The notes under the pieces are model-generated. The model did no database searches. It was not told the DNA's origin and was given only the letters and a program-made list of their open reading frames with translations. Below, one piece after another: positions 47,262 through 60,319 of a stretch of 64,000 nucleotides of DNA. The stretch covers positions 8,742,001 through 8,806,000 of the forward strand of contig NC_079886.1 of assembly GCF_029227915.1 (NCBI RefSeq), read 5' to 3'. Source of the DNA: Hydractinia symbiolongicarpus. Its lineage: Eukaryota; Cnidaria; Hydrozoa; Anthoathecata; Hydractiniidae. The first letter of the stretch is position 1. Every line of letters starts with the position of its first letter. A program made the position numbers and the translations under genes.

Positions 47262-49174
47262 TGTTCCAGTTTTTTAGTTTGTTTCTTGTTTTGAATACTT
47301 AACTTCGAAAAAACACGGTTTCAAAATTCTTACCCCGGAAAAAGACGTTTTTTTTGCTTTGTTAGCATTATTTGCTTTTTGTAAAAATTTATTTAAATCT
47401 TTTCGAAAGATTAAAAATAATTTCAAAGGTCCTATATTATTGAGCTTTATATTTTCATATACAGAAAGTTTGTGCAAGACGATTTTCTTAAAGATACACA
47501 ATTTCCGCAAAATGAAAAACGGGAAAAATGAACTCCGCAATCCATAACGTTTAGTCTGAAAAATTTCAAGTTGAATAAACCTTAATCTTGATTTCATGGT
47601 AAATTTAATGATCAGGAGACAATAAAATTTACATGCATAAGTATTGTCTAGAAAAACTGAATTTGGCGGATAACGAAAAAGACTCAATGAGGCGAGGTTT
47701 GGCGGAAAGCGAGGATAAATAATTTTAGTAGATTTCATTTGATGGACGGAAAAATTTACGGAAGGAATTTAGTTTTGAGATTTTTTGTCAAATCCGCCAA
47801 GTTTTCTTCCCTTGTGTTATTACAAGCTAAACTGTCGCATAATTGTTGCATAATGACTGTGCACTTGAAGGACGAATTTCACGTGTTTACTTGCTCAGTT
47901 AGGCTGGTGTGCCAATAAACTAGTTTCCTTCACGTTTAAGTATGTTTTCGTAAGCTTCAAATTGAGCTTTTATTACTTGCTCGTTTTTTTTTTAAAGGAT
48001 TTTTTAACCTTTACCCCGCAGGCTTCTCTTTTCTTTCTTTTTTCGATTTCGGGGGACGGCGGAAAGAAAATGACCCTGGCATTGCTCCGTTATGAAAAGA
48101 GGCAAAAAGCCCGAGGGTCAAATTTTAGCTTTGTGTTGCTTGTCGTATTGCTTTATGGAGAATGAAGCGTGAACTGAGTAAAGAACAAAAATTAACGCCA
48201 ATAGATGAAGGGAAAGAGATGACGGTGATATAATAAAGGAAAAAAAATGTTTTTGGAAGAAAGTATTGCAAAATTTAAGTTTGCGAATAAGACCTCGAGA
48301 ATTGCACAAAATGCAGAATTAAAAATTGGCGAATGCGCATATTTTCATTTAATTGCGGAATTACAAGGTGAATTCATCTGAATGTATAGAAAAATTAAAC
48401 GACCCGGATTAAAGGTAAAATTCGAATTAGAAAATTATGATTGCACGTCTTTCCATAAAAATTCGGAATTTCAGTTTGCAAATACAAGTGAAATTCGCAA
48501 CTTTTTTCTTTCCTTAAAGTATGATCATTCTTAGTTGTTTTTTCGTTACCAATCTTTCTGCTTCAAGAAGTCAAAATTAATACTACTATAAAAAAAACAA
48601 TAATATAAAAACCTCTTACTTGTATGCGAAAAGAATGAAAAGGACTTTAACTTCCACTATGGGCAGAGAGATTTGTTTTTTGTCGTATTTTCTGACGCAT
48701 GCTTTTGGTATACGATAAGTTTTTTATTAAAAACAACAACTTCGTCCCCAGGGTTCTTAAGTTTTTTTCATATATTTTTTTGGAGAAACCGGAATAGCAC
48801 ACGAACTCGCAATATCTCAATTAATGCGTGACTGGTATGGCATTTAGAAAGGTTAAAACAAACAAACAACGGTGTTCTGTTGTATGAAACATCATCTAAA
48901 GCTACCAAAGGTTTTTAAATGTCATAACAATCAACACAAGAGTTTTACGTAGACAATGTAACAGAAGAAGAAGATTATTCCGATTGGTAAGCATGTTTCG
49001 AAAAAATCAACATAATTTATGTCGCATGAGAAAGAGATCTAAAGACAAATGGGGGAGCAAGAGTTTTTAAACAGTGAAGAAAGAGAACAAGGTTGTTCTA
49101 GTTATGTTCAAAGATTTTAATTAAAGAATTTCTTTTCACATTGAGTGAGAGTTTTTTGTCGTGTTCTACCACGA
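47262..49174. other. Convergent intergenic region, cullin-1 / SPO16-like
   Basis: AT-rich; no exon with credible splice sites and similarity was found. It contains a lone foldback end at about 48,740-48,765 (ACAACTTCGTCCCCAGGG). Confidence 0.45.
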
Positions 49175-49264
49175 CAACCTCGTCCCCAGGACTTGTTAGG
49201 TTTTTTATATTAGGTTCAAGCCATCCAAACATAAAAAGCCTAACAAGTCCTGGGGACAATGTTG
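49175..49264. repeat. Foldback element (CAACCTCGTCCCCAGG ends)
   Basis: Outer end CAACCTCGTCCCCAGG, inner arm ACTTGTTAGG, loop about 30 bp, then the reverse complement. It shares its inner arm with 55,438-55,522. Confidence 0.88.
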
Positions 49265-49706
49265 CTACTACGAGGGGTTTCCGACACGTGTAAACAACAA
49301 ATATACTTAAGGAAGTTTCGGGAAAGTAAACTTCTAAGATCTGTTCAGTATTAAGTGTGTGACTGACACATCTTCGTGTTATCGGAATAACCAGTTGCCG
49401 ATATCACCATATCTGGGAAACCGAGAAAAAGTCAAAGAATCTACTACTTTTAGAAAAACTTGTTAAAATTTCCTAACAAGGCGAGAACTTTCTGCATAAG
49501 TAAGACCACTTATATCATAGCACGCGAGTAAACAAGTGAATTTTTCTGACTAAAAAAGAATAAAACAAAGCTTCGATAAAAAGGGTATTAAAATCAGGGA
49601 ATTCCAACATAAAAATCTATCAATTCCTCATAGGCTAGGAACATCATAAGTAAAACAAAAAATAAAGGTATTGAATAAAAAACTACATAATTATTCATTC
49701 ACATGG

Positions 49707-52700
49707 TTAGTCAAAAAAAGCAATCACATTTTTGCTAACTTTGACAGATAAGCTGCATTCCATGAGTTGATCCAATTCTGCATTTGCGATGTTCTGAATT
49801 GTTTTGCAGCCATCATGAAGAACCATTGCATCTAAGAGATTCAAACAAAATTAATAAGTTTCATGTAGCAGCATGTGACATTTAGTTCTTAAAAAGAGAA
49901 GTTACTAAATATATAAACCAGCTAGAAAATGTCTCTTCTTTCTAACCATACCGCCGAGGAAATTTGAAATATAAGTTTGTGAGGGACAAAAGCTTTCACA
50001 ATTCAGAAGATGTTTAACAGAAATACGGAAATTACTACGCTCTTTTTCCGTTTTCCCGATAAGGTAAGAAAGATGGAAAATGCAACCTTGTCCCAAAGGT
50101 CGTCTTGTATTTCTTTTGACATCGGAATGGCGGCCCGATGTCAGACGAGAGACAAGATGCCCTAGGGACGAATTTTGTAGAGAATACTTCTTATGCTGTA
50201 AATATTTGGAACTTAAGTTAGTTACGCCTTGACTAAAATGTTTTGGCTAACACACAACCCTTATATGCACAAAAAGGAAGTCTTGAGTGTTCAAAATGTC
50301 CTTTCAATGTTTCGGGCAGTTTTCTGTAAAATTATTAGCCTTGTTTAATGTCCCAAAATGCAATTATAAATTTTTTTTGTAAAAGTTTATATTAATAAAA
50401 CATATGTATTTGATGCCAAGAAATGGTTTTATGTTTTGAACAAATAACAACAAACAAACCGTGTGAAGAAACTTCTAGATTTTTCTCAATAATATTGCAT
50501 ATCATACTCTCATCTAGCTCTCCATCGCAGAGCTTCTTCATATCACTTAGCATATTGCTTGCATCAACCTAGACGAAGCATTCAATCTACCAAAAAAACA
50601 TAATAGTAGCAACCAACTTAGTCCCCAGAGATCTTCTACGCCTAAGCTGTCCCGTCAGAATATCATAGGCGTAGAAGAGCCCTGGGGGCTGAGTAGTAAC
50701 GACAGTCTGGCGTTAAATGTGATCCGGTATCCGTGGACAATTTTTAGTGAAATTAATTGGAGGGTGTATTCTTTTTTATTCGGTAAAGTCTGCAGTTTCG
50801 TGCCTTCTGCGGATTACATCGATCACTTCCCCACATATAAAAGCCACGCGGTCACGTAAATATTTTCAGTCTTTATTTCGGTTCATAATATACAGTCCTC
50901 TCTCCTAATATTATTTAAGTGTTTTCTTCTTAACCCCACATTTGTCAACACATTTATTCTCGCGCATGCTAGTAAACTTCATCGCATCAAAGTGAGTCAC
51001 TAAAGTCGCCAATTAAAATCTTGTTTCGTAGCGTCTTCAAATAGCAACCTCGTCCTTGGGGTTTTACAATCCTGGGGAAACACGATAAAGGAGCAGTTGC
51101 ATCAACAATAATTTAAATTGTGCATCTGGGCAAGTGAGAATATTTCTAGCACACGTTCTTACCTCTGAATGGATAATATCCATAATTATTTCAACACACT
51201 GTGAAGCACCACCTGTGATTGGTAGGAAGGTTACATGGTGTTTGATGAAACTAAAAATAATCCGTTTGGAATTAATTGTTACTTTTATTTTAATAAAAAT
51301 TTGAAAAAGAATACAATATAAAAGAAAAATTTTTTCTTATTGGCAATTTAGATGACGGTGTGGATGACAAGGTTGACAATATATATAACACATCATCATA
51401 TATGGACTGTAAATTCTATTAATAACATAACTATTAATTTGAGACCTGATTTCAAGAGAAAGAAAAGTTATCATGGAATAAGTGAAGGAGGGAGTGGACG
51501 GCCGTAACATCGTAATTCCTTCTTCCGATGACAAACAAAGGGAATGATACAAAAGAAGCTGTTGTTTATGTCGGCTCACCACCTTAATTATCGAACCCGT
51601 TCAACGTGCCAAAACTGTTAAAAACCGCCTCGGTTTATGATGAGAAGAGCTGGTGAGAACAGGAAGAAACGAATCGTTGAAACCTGGTTTTAAACTTAAT
51701 TTATATACACAATACACGTATTACTTAGACATTCATTTGGCTAACCCCGTTCCAGCAATTGACATTTAGTTGCAAACTAGAGGTTAAGCTACAAAAATTA
51801 TTCGTTCAAAATGATTAATAAAGGCTATGTTTAGTAACTTCCTAGTCCCGTGTCCTCTCTATCTGTGACGGGCTTTTTTACGTGGATTTTTCCACGGACA
51901 TAGCACAGTTAAAATCTAAACTCCCAAATTTTCAAATTCTATACTGTTTTTGAGTAGCATCCAGGATCAAAGCTTCATCCGATGAGATTTCGCTGGCAGT
52001 AAAAAGCACATAAGCATTCCTATGAATCCGCAAGAATCCATCTATCCTAAAAAAGAACAAACGTAATTAAAAGTTAAGAAAGTAAATTAGGAACTTGATG
52101 AGGGACGGTGATATACAAAGGAGGAAAAAAACTCCTAAGAAGTTCTAGAAGGTCTTGGAAACGCAATTACTTACATTGTCAGAATTAGAATCTACAATAG
52201 ACTCTTCGTATCGTGAATACCCTCTATCTTGAACACACTCCTCAGTTCTTTTCTATCACCTTACAACTGATTCTCTTTCTATATATCTCAAACAAATTTT
52301 CTGCTTTCTTGCGAATTCGAGATAGAGAGAGTCCACTGTATTTTCTGTTTACAAGATTGGAATTTAAAAACAACTTAGTGATGGAAATTATTTGTGAGAA
52401 AAATGTCTACATCATCTTTTCATTCAATGCTGATACTACTAAAATGTGTCATACTTCCTTTGGAGAGCACAAGAAGTTGAAGAAAAACTTGCGTGAAACC
52501 AAATTATATATGCGAGATAAAACATGTTTATAAATGAGACTTGAATACTTTATCCAAATTAGAGAGAAATTGAGCAGTAAAAGAGGCTTAGATAATGACT
52601 GTTTAGGTAACAAGAGAAACCCGGATAAAGTAGAAGGTCTGAAAATGTGTCATACGACGGCAGTCATTTGATTTATTTAGGATCAGTTAAAGAAGGGAAA

Positions 52701-55700
52701 ACGGAATTTGAAGAAGTATTTTTCGGGCCAGAACAAAGAAACAACGGCGGTGTAACATTTTTGTAAAACAAATTAGTGATATGTAGGTACTTGATGATAT
52801 TTCAGAAAGTCTATTTATCTGTAGACAGTCTGGCTCGGTTGTAAGGCCGGTTTTTAACGTTTGTTTATCCAAAAACGTGTCTGGGTAGGCAGCTAAAAAT
52901 CTCAGAATAATAAAAAAGCTTTAAGGAGTGGAAAAAAAATACAATAAAGTTTAAAACAAAATGAATTAAACACTTTGAAGATATGTGCCAGCAAGCGGGC
53001 AGAAAGAGGTTCAACAACTTCCCGACATCTTGTCCTGATTTTGAAAAAACGCGATCTTATACACCGAACCAGTACCCTGGTTAATAAAGGCACATGATAA
53101 ATTGTTCGAAACAAGCTCTTATAAAAGCTGGCCATCGTATCCTCAAGCACTTTTTCCACTCAAAATAGTTCGCTCTGCAGCGAAATTTTGTTTGCCAACT
53201 TAGCTTCTTAAATGGTAAAAAATAGCTGGATGATTATTCAATTACTCATCAGGCATGCCTTCCTGTTGTTCCCGAGGTGTAGTCACCAAATAATATTGTG
53301 ATTCACAGGCCATGTTTGCAAGTTGCAGATAGTGCCTAAATTTCGTATCTGAGCTTATTCAACATGCAGAACAGAATGATTCATTTTTGATGTAAAAATG
53401 AAATAGTTTCGCTCCAACACTGCAACCGCATTGTATGAACAAAAGAATCAAAACAAAATGGCAACATTGAAAGCTTACACTGGATGACCTTTTTAGAGTA
53501 TTCCTTGTAAATGCCTTTGCACATTTCGAAATGATTTTTTATCTTAAGAATGAATTGGATTTTCAAACATAAAGAAATATCGTACCTTTCTAAAGATTTT
53601 TGATCGAGAAAGTACTTCCCTGTGGGCGGCCATACATTGCTCAGTTCACATAAAGGTTGTACGAGAAAAGCTTTCGAACTTTTTGGAAAGATAATCGAAT
53701 GCTTAATCGTTCCATCAGCCACTAAATAGAATATCGCACAGTACAACTTCTACACAGCCCTATAGCAGACACTTTTTAAACAAGAAAACTTTGATTTTAC
53801 TAAACAAATCCTTGAAGAAACTCTCACAGCCCAAACTCTTAAGATCGGACCGAATTCTTATTTCATAAAAACCAGTAAACTTTCATTGAGCTTAAATGTT
53901 CTTATTTTTTTCCATGACTTAAGCCTCAATTGTTCTTATTTTGTTCTTGTTTATGTGGGATCTTAATAAACAACACAGCAAGCGTTCTAGACTGTTTTTT
54001 TATGCCTGGACAGAGAATTTTCTTTGTTGTGTGCTTTGAAAAGAGTTAAATAGGAAAGTTCCTTGATAAAAGAACAAGAAATGAAGTTTAAAGCAAGGAA
54101 ATACCGTTTTTTGTTTTGAATTTGAGAGCTTGCTTAGTATATTTTGATTTTAGTGATGGATCGAGAGACTTCGAAAATGGAAACAGACGTTAAGGAAGAT
54201 CTTTACTTCTATTGACACTATTAGCCTTGTTCCTAAGTTGTTCTTATTTTTTTAACCAATTTAAGCTTTATTGTTCTTATAACGTGTGTTTTTTTTAAAA
54301 AAGAGTTTACCTCTGAATAGGAGACTTCAAAAGTGACCAACTTTGTCCGTAAGGGTTTTGCCTTTTTGACATCGAAATAGGCTTTGAAATAGGCTTTTTA
54401 ATAGAGAAAAAACCCTGGGGACGAGGATGAAAAGTGGCCTTGTCTTTCTAGTGAACATTGATACAAATTGATGATCTTTGTCATTCATTGATGTCTTTTA
54501 TTCACTTGTGTAGTAATTTTTTTTATTTAGTGAATGGCTTTGAACTGTCCAACAAAACTCCTGCTGTTAAGCAAGAATAAGGATATGGAGATGCGAAACG
54601 CAGATCTATCTTTTAGATCAAAAAATGTCAAACAAAAATTGACGAAGTTTTTTGATAGTGAAGAATTTTTGTCTGATAAAAGTGATTGAGAAGACATAAA
54701 CAAGAATTTTCACAAATTGACAAAAGTAACGAAGTTTTCTCCCTGGGACGAATATTTTGTTCACCAAGTATTGTAACTAATTCTTCAATCATCTTTTAAA
54801 ATTATTATCATTTTCAGCAATTTTCTTAGTTAATACGCTGACGTCAACAATTTTAAAATAGTTACACGTTTTCTTTTTATATAAGAACACCCAACTTTAA
54901 GAAAACCTTAAAACCTTAAGATATTCTTAAATTGTTCTTAATTTTCTGTTATTTTGCCATTTTTTAAGTTTAAAAAGAGCATTGTGGTACTTCTTGGTAA
55001 AGGCAAGTTCTTGAATGTTCTTATAAATATGTTCTAAAGTTTTGGACCTCTAAAGTCATATGTATATGAAAGAATAAAGAAAGAAAGTGTAACAATATAT
55101 CGTTTTGTTTTTCATAATTTGTTGTTTCATTATTAATAATTTACGCACTACTTGTACCACGCGTCGACCACCACTTTCTCCCAATACAACACGCAACAAC
55201 TTTCATAATAATTTCTTGACCAACGATTTCTTAACATCAGATGAAATATTCGGACCTTTCTCATTGTAAGATCATGGTTAAATTAACAAATACGATGACG
55301 TTTTATTATCATTAGCAAAGCTACAACACAGATTGTGTTTTAATTGATGTTGACCTGGTCAAGGGGTCAATCGATGCACGTCTTTCAGGACACGCTCAGC
55401 AATTTATAACCAAACAAAAGCTTGTTTCATTATACGACAACCTCGCCCCCATAACTTGTTAGGGTTTTTGTATTTTGACTACTAAATATAAAATAAGCTA
55501 ACAAGTGTTGGGGACGAGGTTGATTATACGAATTAAACAACTCCAATGGAAAAAGTATCTTTCACGTATTTATTTTTCTCTTAGTCAATAAAAAGACCAC
55601 AGCAAATTTTTGTCACGCCATGTAAAACTTAACCAAGGGTTTGCACAACCACAAATTATCAAGGTGTTTTCTCTACTCTTTCGCTATTTTTATGTTTTCT

Positions 55701-58700
55701 GCTATAATTTTTACAACATTTTGAAATTTTCAACCATACATTAAAAAATTTATACTCTTGCCAACCTAATTATTCGTAGGGAGGGTTGGGGGCGGAGGGT
55801 TATGGGCGGAGGGGAAATAAAGTTTTTTAAAAGCATCGTAAGGAACGAAAGTAACCCAACCGTGCAAATTCCCCCACAAATAGTTCACTTAATCTCGTTT
55901 CCAGGACATTTTGCCCTGTTGATCAGTTGATTGCGTCCCGTAATAACAAGGGACAGGGATCACAAGACCCTGGGGACGAGGTACTAAGAGTGACACAGCC
56001 AAATCGAACATAAAGAACCCTAAATATGAAATGGCCAATCATTTAAAATCATAAAAAAGAAAGTATTTAAAAGGCAGCAAACGCAACTAATACAGTGTAT
56101 AGAGTTTCTACACAGAAATACATTTAAATATATATTATTCGTTTCCTAAAAAAATGAGGAATTCAAGGCTCCTAAGACAACTAAGACGCTGATTTCAAGA
56201 CTTGCAAGGCTCTCCTATTCAAGTAGGCAACCTGTTCCGTCTGCAATATTTACGTTGGGGAGAACTTCACCACAAGTAAATATCCCCAATCTTTTGAAGT
56301 CATGTTCAAGTTGCTGGACCTCTATGAAACAGATACCAAACATGTGAAAAAATATTATTTTTCTATTTGTTTTCAGTATTTTTGAAACCTCTATTTGAAA
56401 CAGTTTACAACAAATTTTATTTTGTTTACACACGCAAACAAAGTAATACTACAAAAAATATTCACGGCATACTCCGACCTTTTTTGTAACTTAACTGAAT
56501 TGAATAAGACTTTGGCATGTAAATATACCATAAAAATATTCTCTTTTAACCCTTCCATGGATGTTTATAATATACAAGACAATTGTGGACGGCTCGAAGC
56601 TCGAAGAACGAGGCTGTGCTTTAAGTATTTTTATAATCAAAACGATTAAGATTTTGAGGTTACATTTAAAGGAAAGGAAACGGAGGTTTGGAGTTATTCA
56701 CAGCAATCTAATGAAAATATCAAGTGCTATTTAACACTAACGTAAATACATTGTTTTTAAACGTAAAAGATGTTGTGATCTTTTAAAACTTTTTCTTCTT
56801 TCATGATGTGTTAAAACGCAATGTCTTTGACAGCTTAATAAAGCCTCACCAAAAGTAGACAAGATAATTTTCTAGTGTTAACTCACATCGCAACTTTGAA
56901 TGAGAAAGTCAAAATATATCCGAAGGAGTGCTGAACATTTTCGACCCCAGAGCTCTTTGAGATAAACTCTGGAATTTTTAAACTCAAAGAGCTCTGGGGA
57001 CGAGAATGAGTGATGAAGTGTTTTTGAAGTCAATCTAACTCTTGAAGGCGTTTGTTTAAGAACATCTATTTTTCGGATGGATGTGCTTATTTTATTCAAG
57101 GAACAAGGCTTAAGATTTTCTTATTGCGTTTACTCACAACTTTACTTTCCAAGAAGAAATCCATGTTGTAATACCCGTATATGTCTGTCTGCGTGTTACG
57201 CAAAATGGTACCGCGAGTAGCGAGACGCACGCACTGTGGTATAAAAAGAACAGGCGAACCTGTGGATTTTTCCACGGGCCCACTGACTAATAATAAATAA
57301 AAGGCCACGCTTAACACGGTTGGCTTGTGATCATTTTATAATTTAATGGGCGGGTAAACGCTGTTTCAAGGTATTTAACTCAACAACCCGAACAAAACCT
57401 ATGATGTCATTTCTTACCACATTAAACGTTTTATAAATCAACTTAGTGGACGCTATCCGGAAAAAAATCGGATTCTTTTAATCACTCCGGAAATATTGAA
57501 ATAAAGGAAATTGTAGCCACTGTTTTTTTTGTTTAATGGAAACCGCGATAATCCAAATTACTAAATGACCTTCCTTCCACTTTCCTCCCTCAGTAAATCA
57601 CAGAAATTCCCATCTACATAAAAGTACCTAGGTTTTCTTTAGATTCGGGACTTTTTAATTCGGGAATGGAAAACCCTAAAATGTAAGCAATTGACAGTGG
57701 TTTTACTTATTGGTTTTCATAACACAGCCATGCATGTAATTAAAAACAAATTGGTCAGTAAATCACAACATTGAACTTTACAAGTTATTTTATAAGTGAG
57801 AGAAGAAACACATGGTTAAGATTATAGATACTTTCAACAGCTACCTTGTGAAATGTTGAATAAAATTTTATAGCATGACTTTTAGCCCAGCCTGAACAAA
57901 AGAAAAGTATAATACTAAGAAATGTAACATTAAGCTTAGTTTCCAATGAAGTGCGCAATTGTTGTGAAACGGTTGTTGTCGCTTTAACGATTTTTGTTAT
58001 TGGAATCCTACCTGAAAAATTATGAGTACCTCAAAGAAGGGAAAATTAGTATTATCTTTCTACGGTCATCATGAAACGCTAAATGTGCTTGTTCAGGCTT
58101 TCTGATTTTTTTTTCTCAGAAAATAAATAAAGTACCAATTACCGGAAAGCTCTCAAAAAGTAAATAAAAATTACTTCAAGGACAATAAGCACATTCTAAA
58201 AATATCGCTAGATAAATGGCATATTTATGGTGCAAAATGTCAAAATTCTACTATTCTATCCAGACGGCATAAAATATTCTTTTTTAATTAATGACTAAAC
58301 TCCCACAGAAAGCATCTGAACACCGAATAAAACCTTTGTTTAGAGATGTAAAAAATTAACAACAACAGTAACAACGGAAGAAAAACAAATACAATTTAAA
58401 GTTTGTAAAAAGGTAAATCTGTAACTTATATATTTTTCCTATAAACTAAATAAAGCACACTATAAGGAAAACGAAATACTATAAGATTAACTAAACGAAA
58501 CCGTTTTTTCCCTAGATAAACAACGATATTTTCCCTCTTTTCTAAAAACGTTATGTTTCGTTTCTTATTAACACATGATGATGCATGACAAAAAAATATT
58601 ATCAAGTATGTTTTGTTTACATTTCTCGTCCCAACAGACAATTCATCAATTATGACGTTTCTCGCTTCATTAAAACGACTAACTTTCAAATAAAACCGAT

Positions 58701-59307
58701 GTTTTTTTTTTAATTTAAAAACCTCTGTTCTATGGTTTAAATTTGTAGACCGATTAACGAGACATTGTGCAAAATTGATTCACTCATTCTCCTGAAAAGC
58801 CTTAAGAGCTTATTTGAAATATCAATGACTGGCACAGACACAACTAATGCGGGCGTCAAAAGACAATTAATAGCTCACTATTTTGAAAATTTCAACCTAT
58901 TGAAAATATAAACTGTGCTATGAGGGTGGTATCAATCGAATTTGATTTCTCAATAAACGATGACGAAACATGATACGCTAAAGTTTTTTTAAATATTAAG
59001 TAAACAAAACACTGAGAAACTATACTATGTAAAATAAGGTATATACGCTTTGTCTTTAATTAAGTCTCTATGTTACCTTTACCAAAAAAATAATTTCTAT
59101 TAAGGAAAAAACTAGGTATAAATTTCCTGTTCGAAACTAAGCAACACATAGACAGTATAAATTTCCTGTTAAACTAAATATGAAACTAACTACTTTAACT
59201 ATATACTGAATATTACCTCGTAGTTTGAAAAATTTACTAAGTAGTCTTTGTATCTCACTCCCCTCAAAGAATCTATGAACAATGACTGGTTCTGGAGCAT
59301 AAGTCAT
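49707..59307 (-). CDS. SPO16: SPO16/C1orf146-like meiotic crossover factor, six exons
   Basis: Exons on the minus strand: 59307-59217, 53721-53586, 52046-51945, 51250-51163, 50568-50460, 49831-49707. All borders are GT-AG, phases agree at every junction, and they sum to 651 nt (216 residues). The match to vertebrate SPO16 is by motif order: an N-terminal strand (PEPVIVHRFF), KHSIIFPKSSKAFLV, IDGFLRIHRNAYVLFTASEI, and VTFLPITGGASQCVEIIMDI. The last two exons give a helix-hairpin-helix-like end (HDGCKTIQNIANAELDQL...VIAFFD). SPO16 partners SHOC1/ZIP2 as an XPF-ERCC1-like, catalytically dead pair that binds branched DNA in meiosis. FAAP24, also ERCC1-like, is the main alternative. Intron 1 is 5.5 kb. 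A likely 5' UTR acceptor sits six bases before the ATG. Confidence 0.7.
50083..50174. repeat. Foldback element in SPO16-like intron 5
   Basis: Ends CAACCTTGTCCCAAAGG and CCCTAGGGACGAA. Inner arms pair over GTCGTCT...GACATCGG and CCGATGTC...AGACGA. Confidence 0.75.
50610..50696. repeat. Foldback element in SPO16-like intron 4
   Basis: Ends CAACTTAGTCCCCAGAG-like and CCCTGGGGGCTGAGT. The inner arm TCTTCTACGCCTA pairs with TAGGCGTAGAAGA. Confidence 0.78.
51045..51083. repeat. Minimal foldback element
   Basis: CAACCTCGTCCTTGGGG is followed after a very short gap by CCTGGGGAAACACGA; almost no inner arm. Confidence 0.55.
51850..51900 (+). mobile_element. Helitron 3' end fragment in SPO16-like intron 3
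   Basis: Contains the CGTGGATTTTTCCACG hairpin seen at the ends of the other Helitrons here. The terminal CTAG is not preserved. Confidence 0.5.
54338..54430. repeat. Foldback-family element in SPO16-like intron 1
   Basis: Ends CCAACTTTGTCCGTAAGGG and CCCTGGGGACGAGGATG; inner part AAGCC/GGCTTT-based and weaker than other copies. Confidence 0.65.
55438..55522. repeat. Foldback element in SPO16-like intron 1
   Basis: Ends CAACCTCGCCCCCATAA and TTGGGGACGAGGTTG with inner arm ACTTGTTAG. Confidence 0.85.
55890..55984. repeat. Foldback element in SPO16-like intron 1
   Basis: Ends ATCTCGTTTCCAGG and CCCTGGGGACGAGGT. The inner arm CCCTGT pairs with ACAGGG, with GATCAG repeats in the loop. Confidence 0.72.
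56940..57008. repeat. Foldback element in SPO16-like intron 1
   Basis: Outer ends TCGACCCCAGAG and CTCTGGGGACGAGA; the inner arm AGCTCTTTGAG matches the copy at 23,708. Confidence 0.85.
57160..57291 (+). mobile_element. Helitron copy in SPO16-like intron 1
   Basis: Shares GTCTGTCTGCGTG, ACGCAAAATGGTAC and GCGAGACGCA with 44,907-45,032. It ends with a GTGGATTTTTCCAC hairpin and CTGACTAAT. Confidence 0.65.
57300..59216. other. Distal part of SPO16-like intron 1
   Basis: AT-rich intronic sequence. No further exon or named repeat was recognised. Confidence 0.4.
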
Positions 59308-59485
59308 ATTTCTCTAAATAAAAAAAATGTAAAAATATTAAATTAAAGAACTATTTCAGTAGTATTATAAATTTCCCAGTCATGAAGGACAAAGTCAATT
59401 TAAACTGATGCTACCAATATAACTACTATGTCTGCATGTGTAAAATGAAGTTTACATTGGAAGAAGGGTAGCCAGCTAATCTTCA

Positions 59486-59514
59486 CCCCCCCCCCCCCCC
59501 CCCCCCCCCCCCCC
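59486..59514. repeat. C29 homopolymer upstream of the SPO16-like gene
   Basis: 29 consecutive C on plus, that is G29 on the coding strand, about 180 bp upstream of the SPO16-like ATG. Length may be inexact. Confidence 0.95.
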
Positions 59515-59519
59515 ACTTC

Positions 59520-60319
59520 AAATAAAATTTTTTGTAACCTTTTTGTGTAATATTGCAATCACAAAAACAATTTAAGTTGCATAAACATACAGCTAAATTC
59601 CCAAGTTCTCTTTCAATTTTAAAAAGTTACAGCAAATTTTTTAGGTTCTACGTATACACCTGGCCATCCTGAGTGGGGAGGAATTTTAAATGTCTAATTT
59701 TCTGCAAGAAGTTGACAAAAAAAACATAGAATTTTTCAATGGGGAAATTTCTTGGCGAATATATAAATAAGAAATTGTTAGACGTACAAATATAAAAATT
59801 AGCGATTTATATAGCTTTCTTTACAATATATATTACCCCAACTTATCAATATTATCTATTCACCATAGGTGATTATTTTAAACCAAAAGTCTAAAAAGAT
59901 AAAATAAATGTTGAGGAACACTGATACCTCCTGGTACAATTGTTTCCTAAGTAATGTGTTAAAATGAAAAAAAAAACTAGAGTAAACAAAGTAACAATTA
60001 GGTAAACAAAAACAGGCATATCAAAGTTTCTTAATAGCTATATGTTGCTACAATATATAACAATTAATAAAAACACATTAAATGAATTTCGTAATTATAA
60101 TTGAAATAATAATAAATTATCTTTTTTAACAAAGATTTCCTACGCTTTTGTTACATAAGAAGTTGGCCAATTCAATTTTAATGCAATCATTAAAATGAAA
60201 TTATAAAATCATTCAAGTTTTAATTGACCACATTGCCAGTATATTGTTAGTAAAAAGAAAAACAAGTAAATTCAAGAGTAAAAAATGTCTGGCAAATACA
60301 AAAATACATTTCCATTGTC
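59520..60319. other. Region between the SPO16-like gene and syntaxin-6
   Basis: AT-rich; should hold the SPO16-like promoter or 5' UTR exon and the syntaxin-6 3' UTR. No specific signal is identified. Confidence 0.4.

Noticed and set aside
49707-51250. FAAP24 as identity of the six-exon gene
   Set aside because: The HhH-like end fits, but the order and spacing of the middle exons follow SPO16 better and FAAP24's extra central segment is missing. Kept as the alternative.
53381-53746. Stand-alone 121-codon ORF
   Set aside because: Only its middle (53,721-53,586) is an exon with acceptor and donor in phase; the rest is intron read-through.
53880-55030. Scattered TTGTTCTTAT / CTTAA words in SPO16-like intron 1
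   Set aside because: They recur several times but without constant spacing or clear element ends; may be chance in AT-rich DNA or a decayed repeat.
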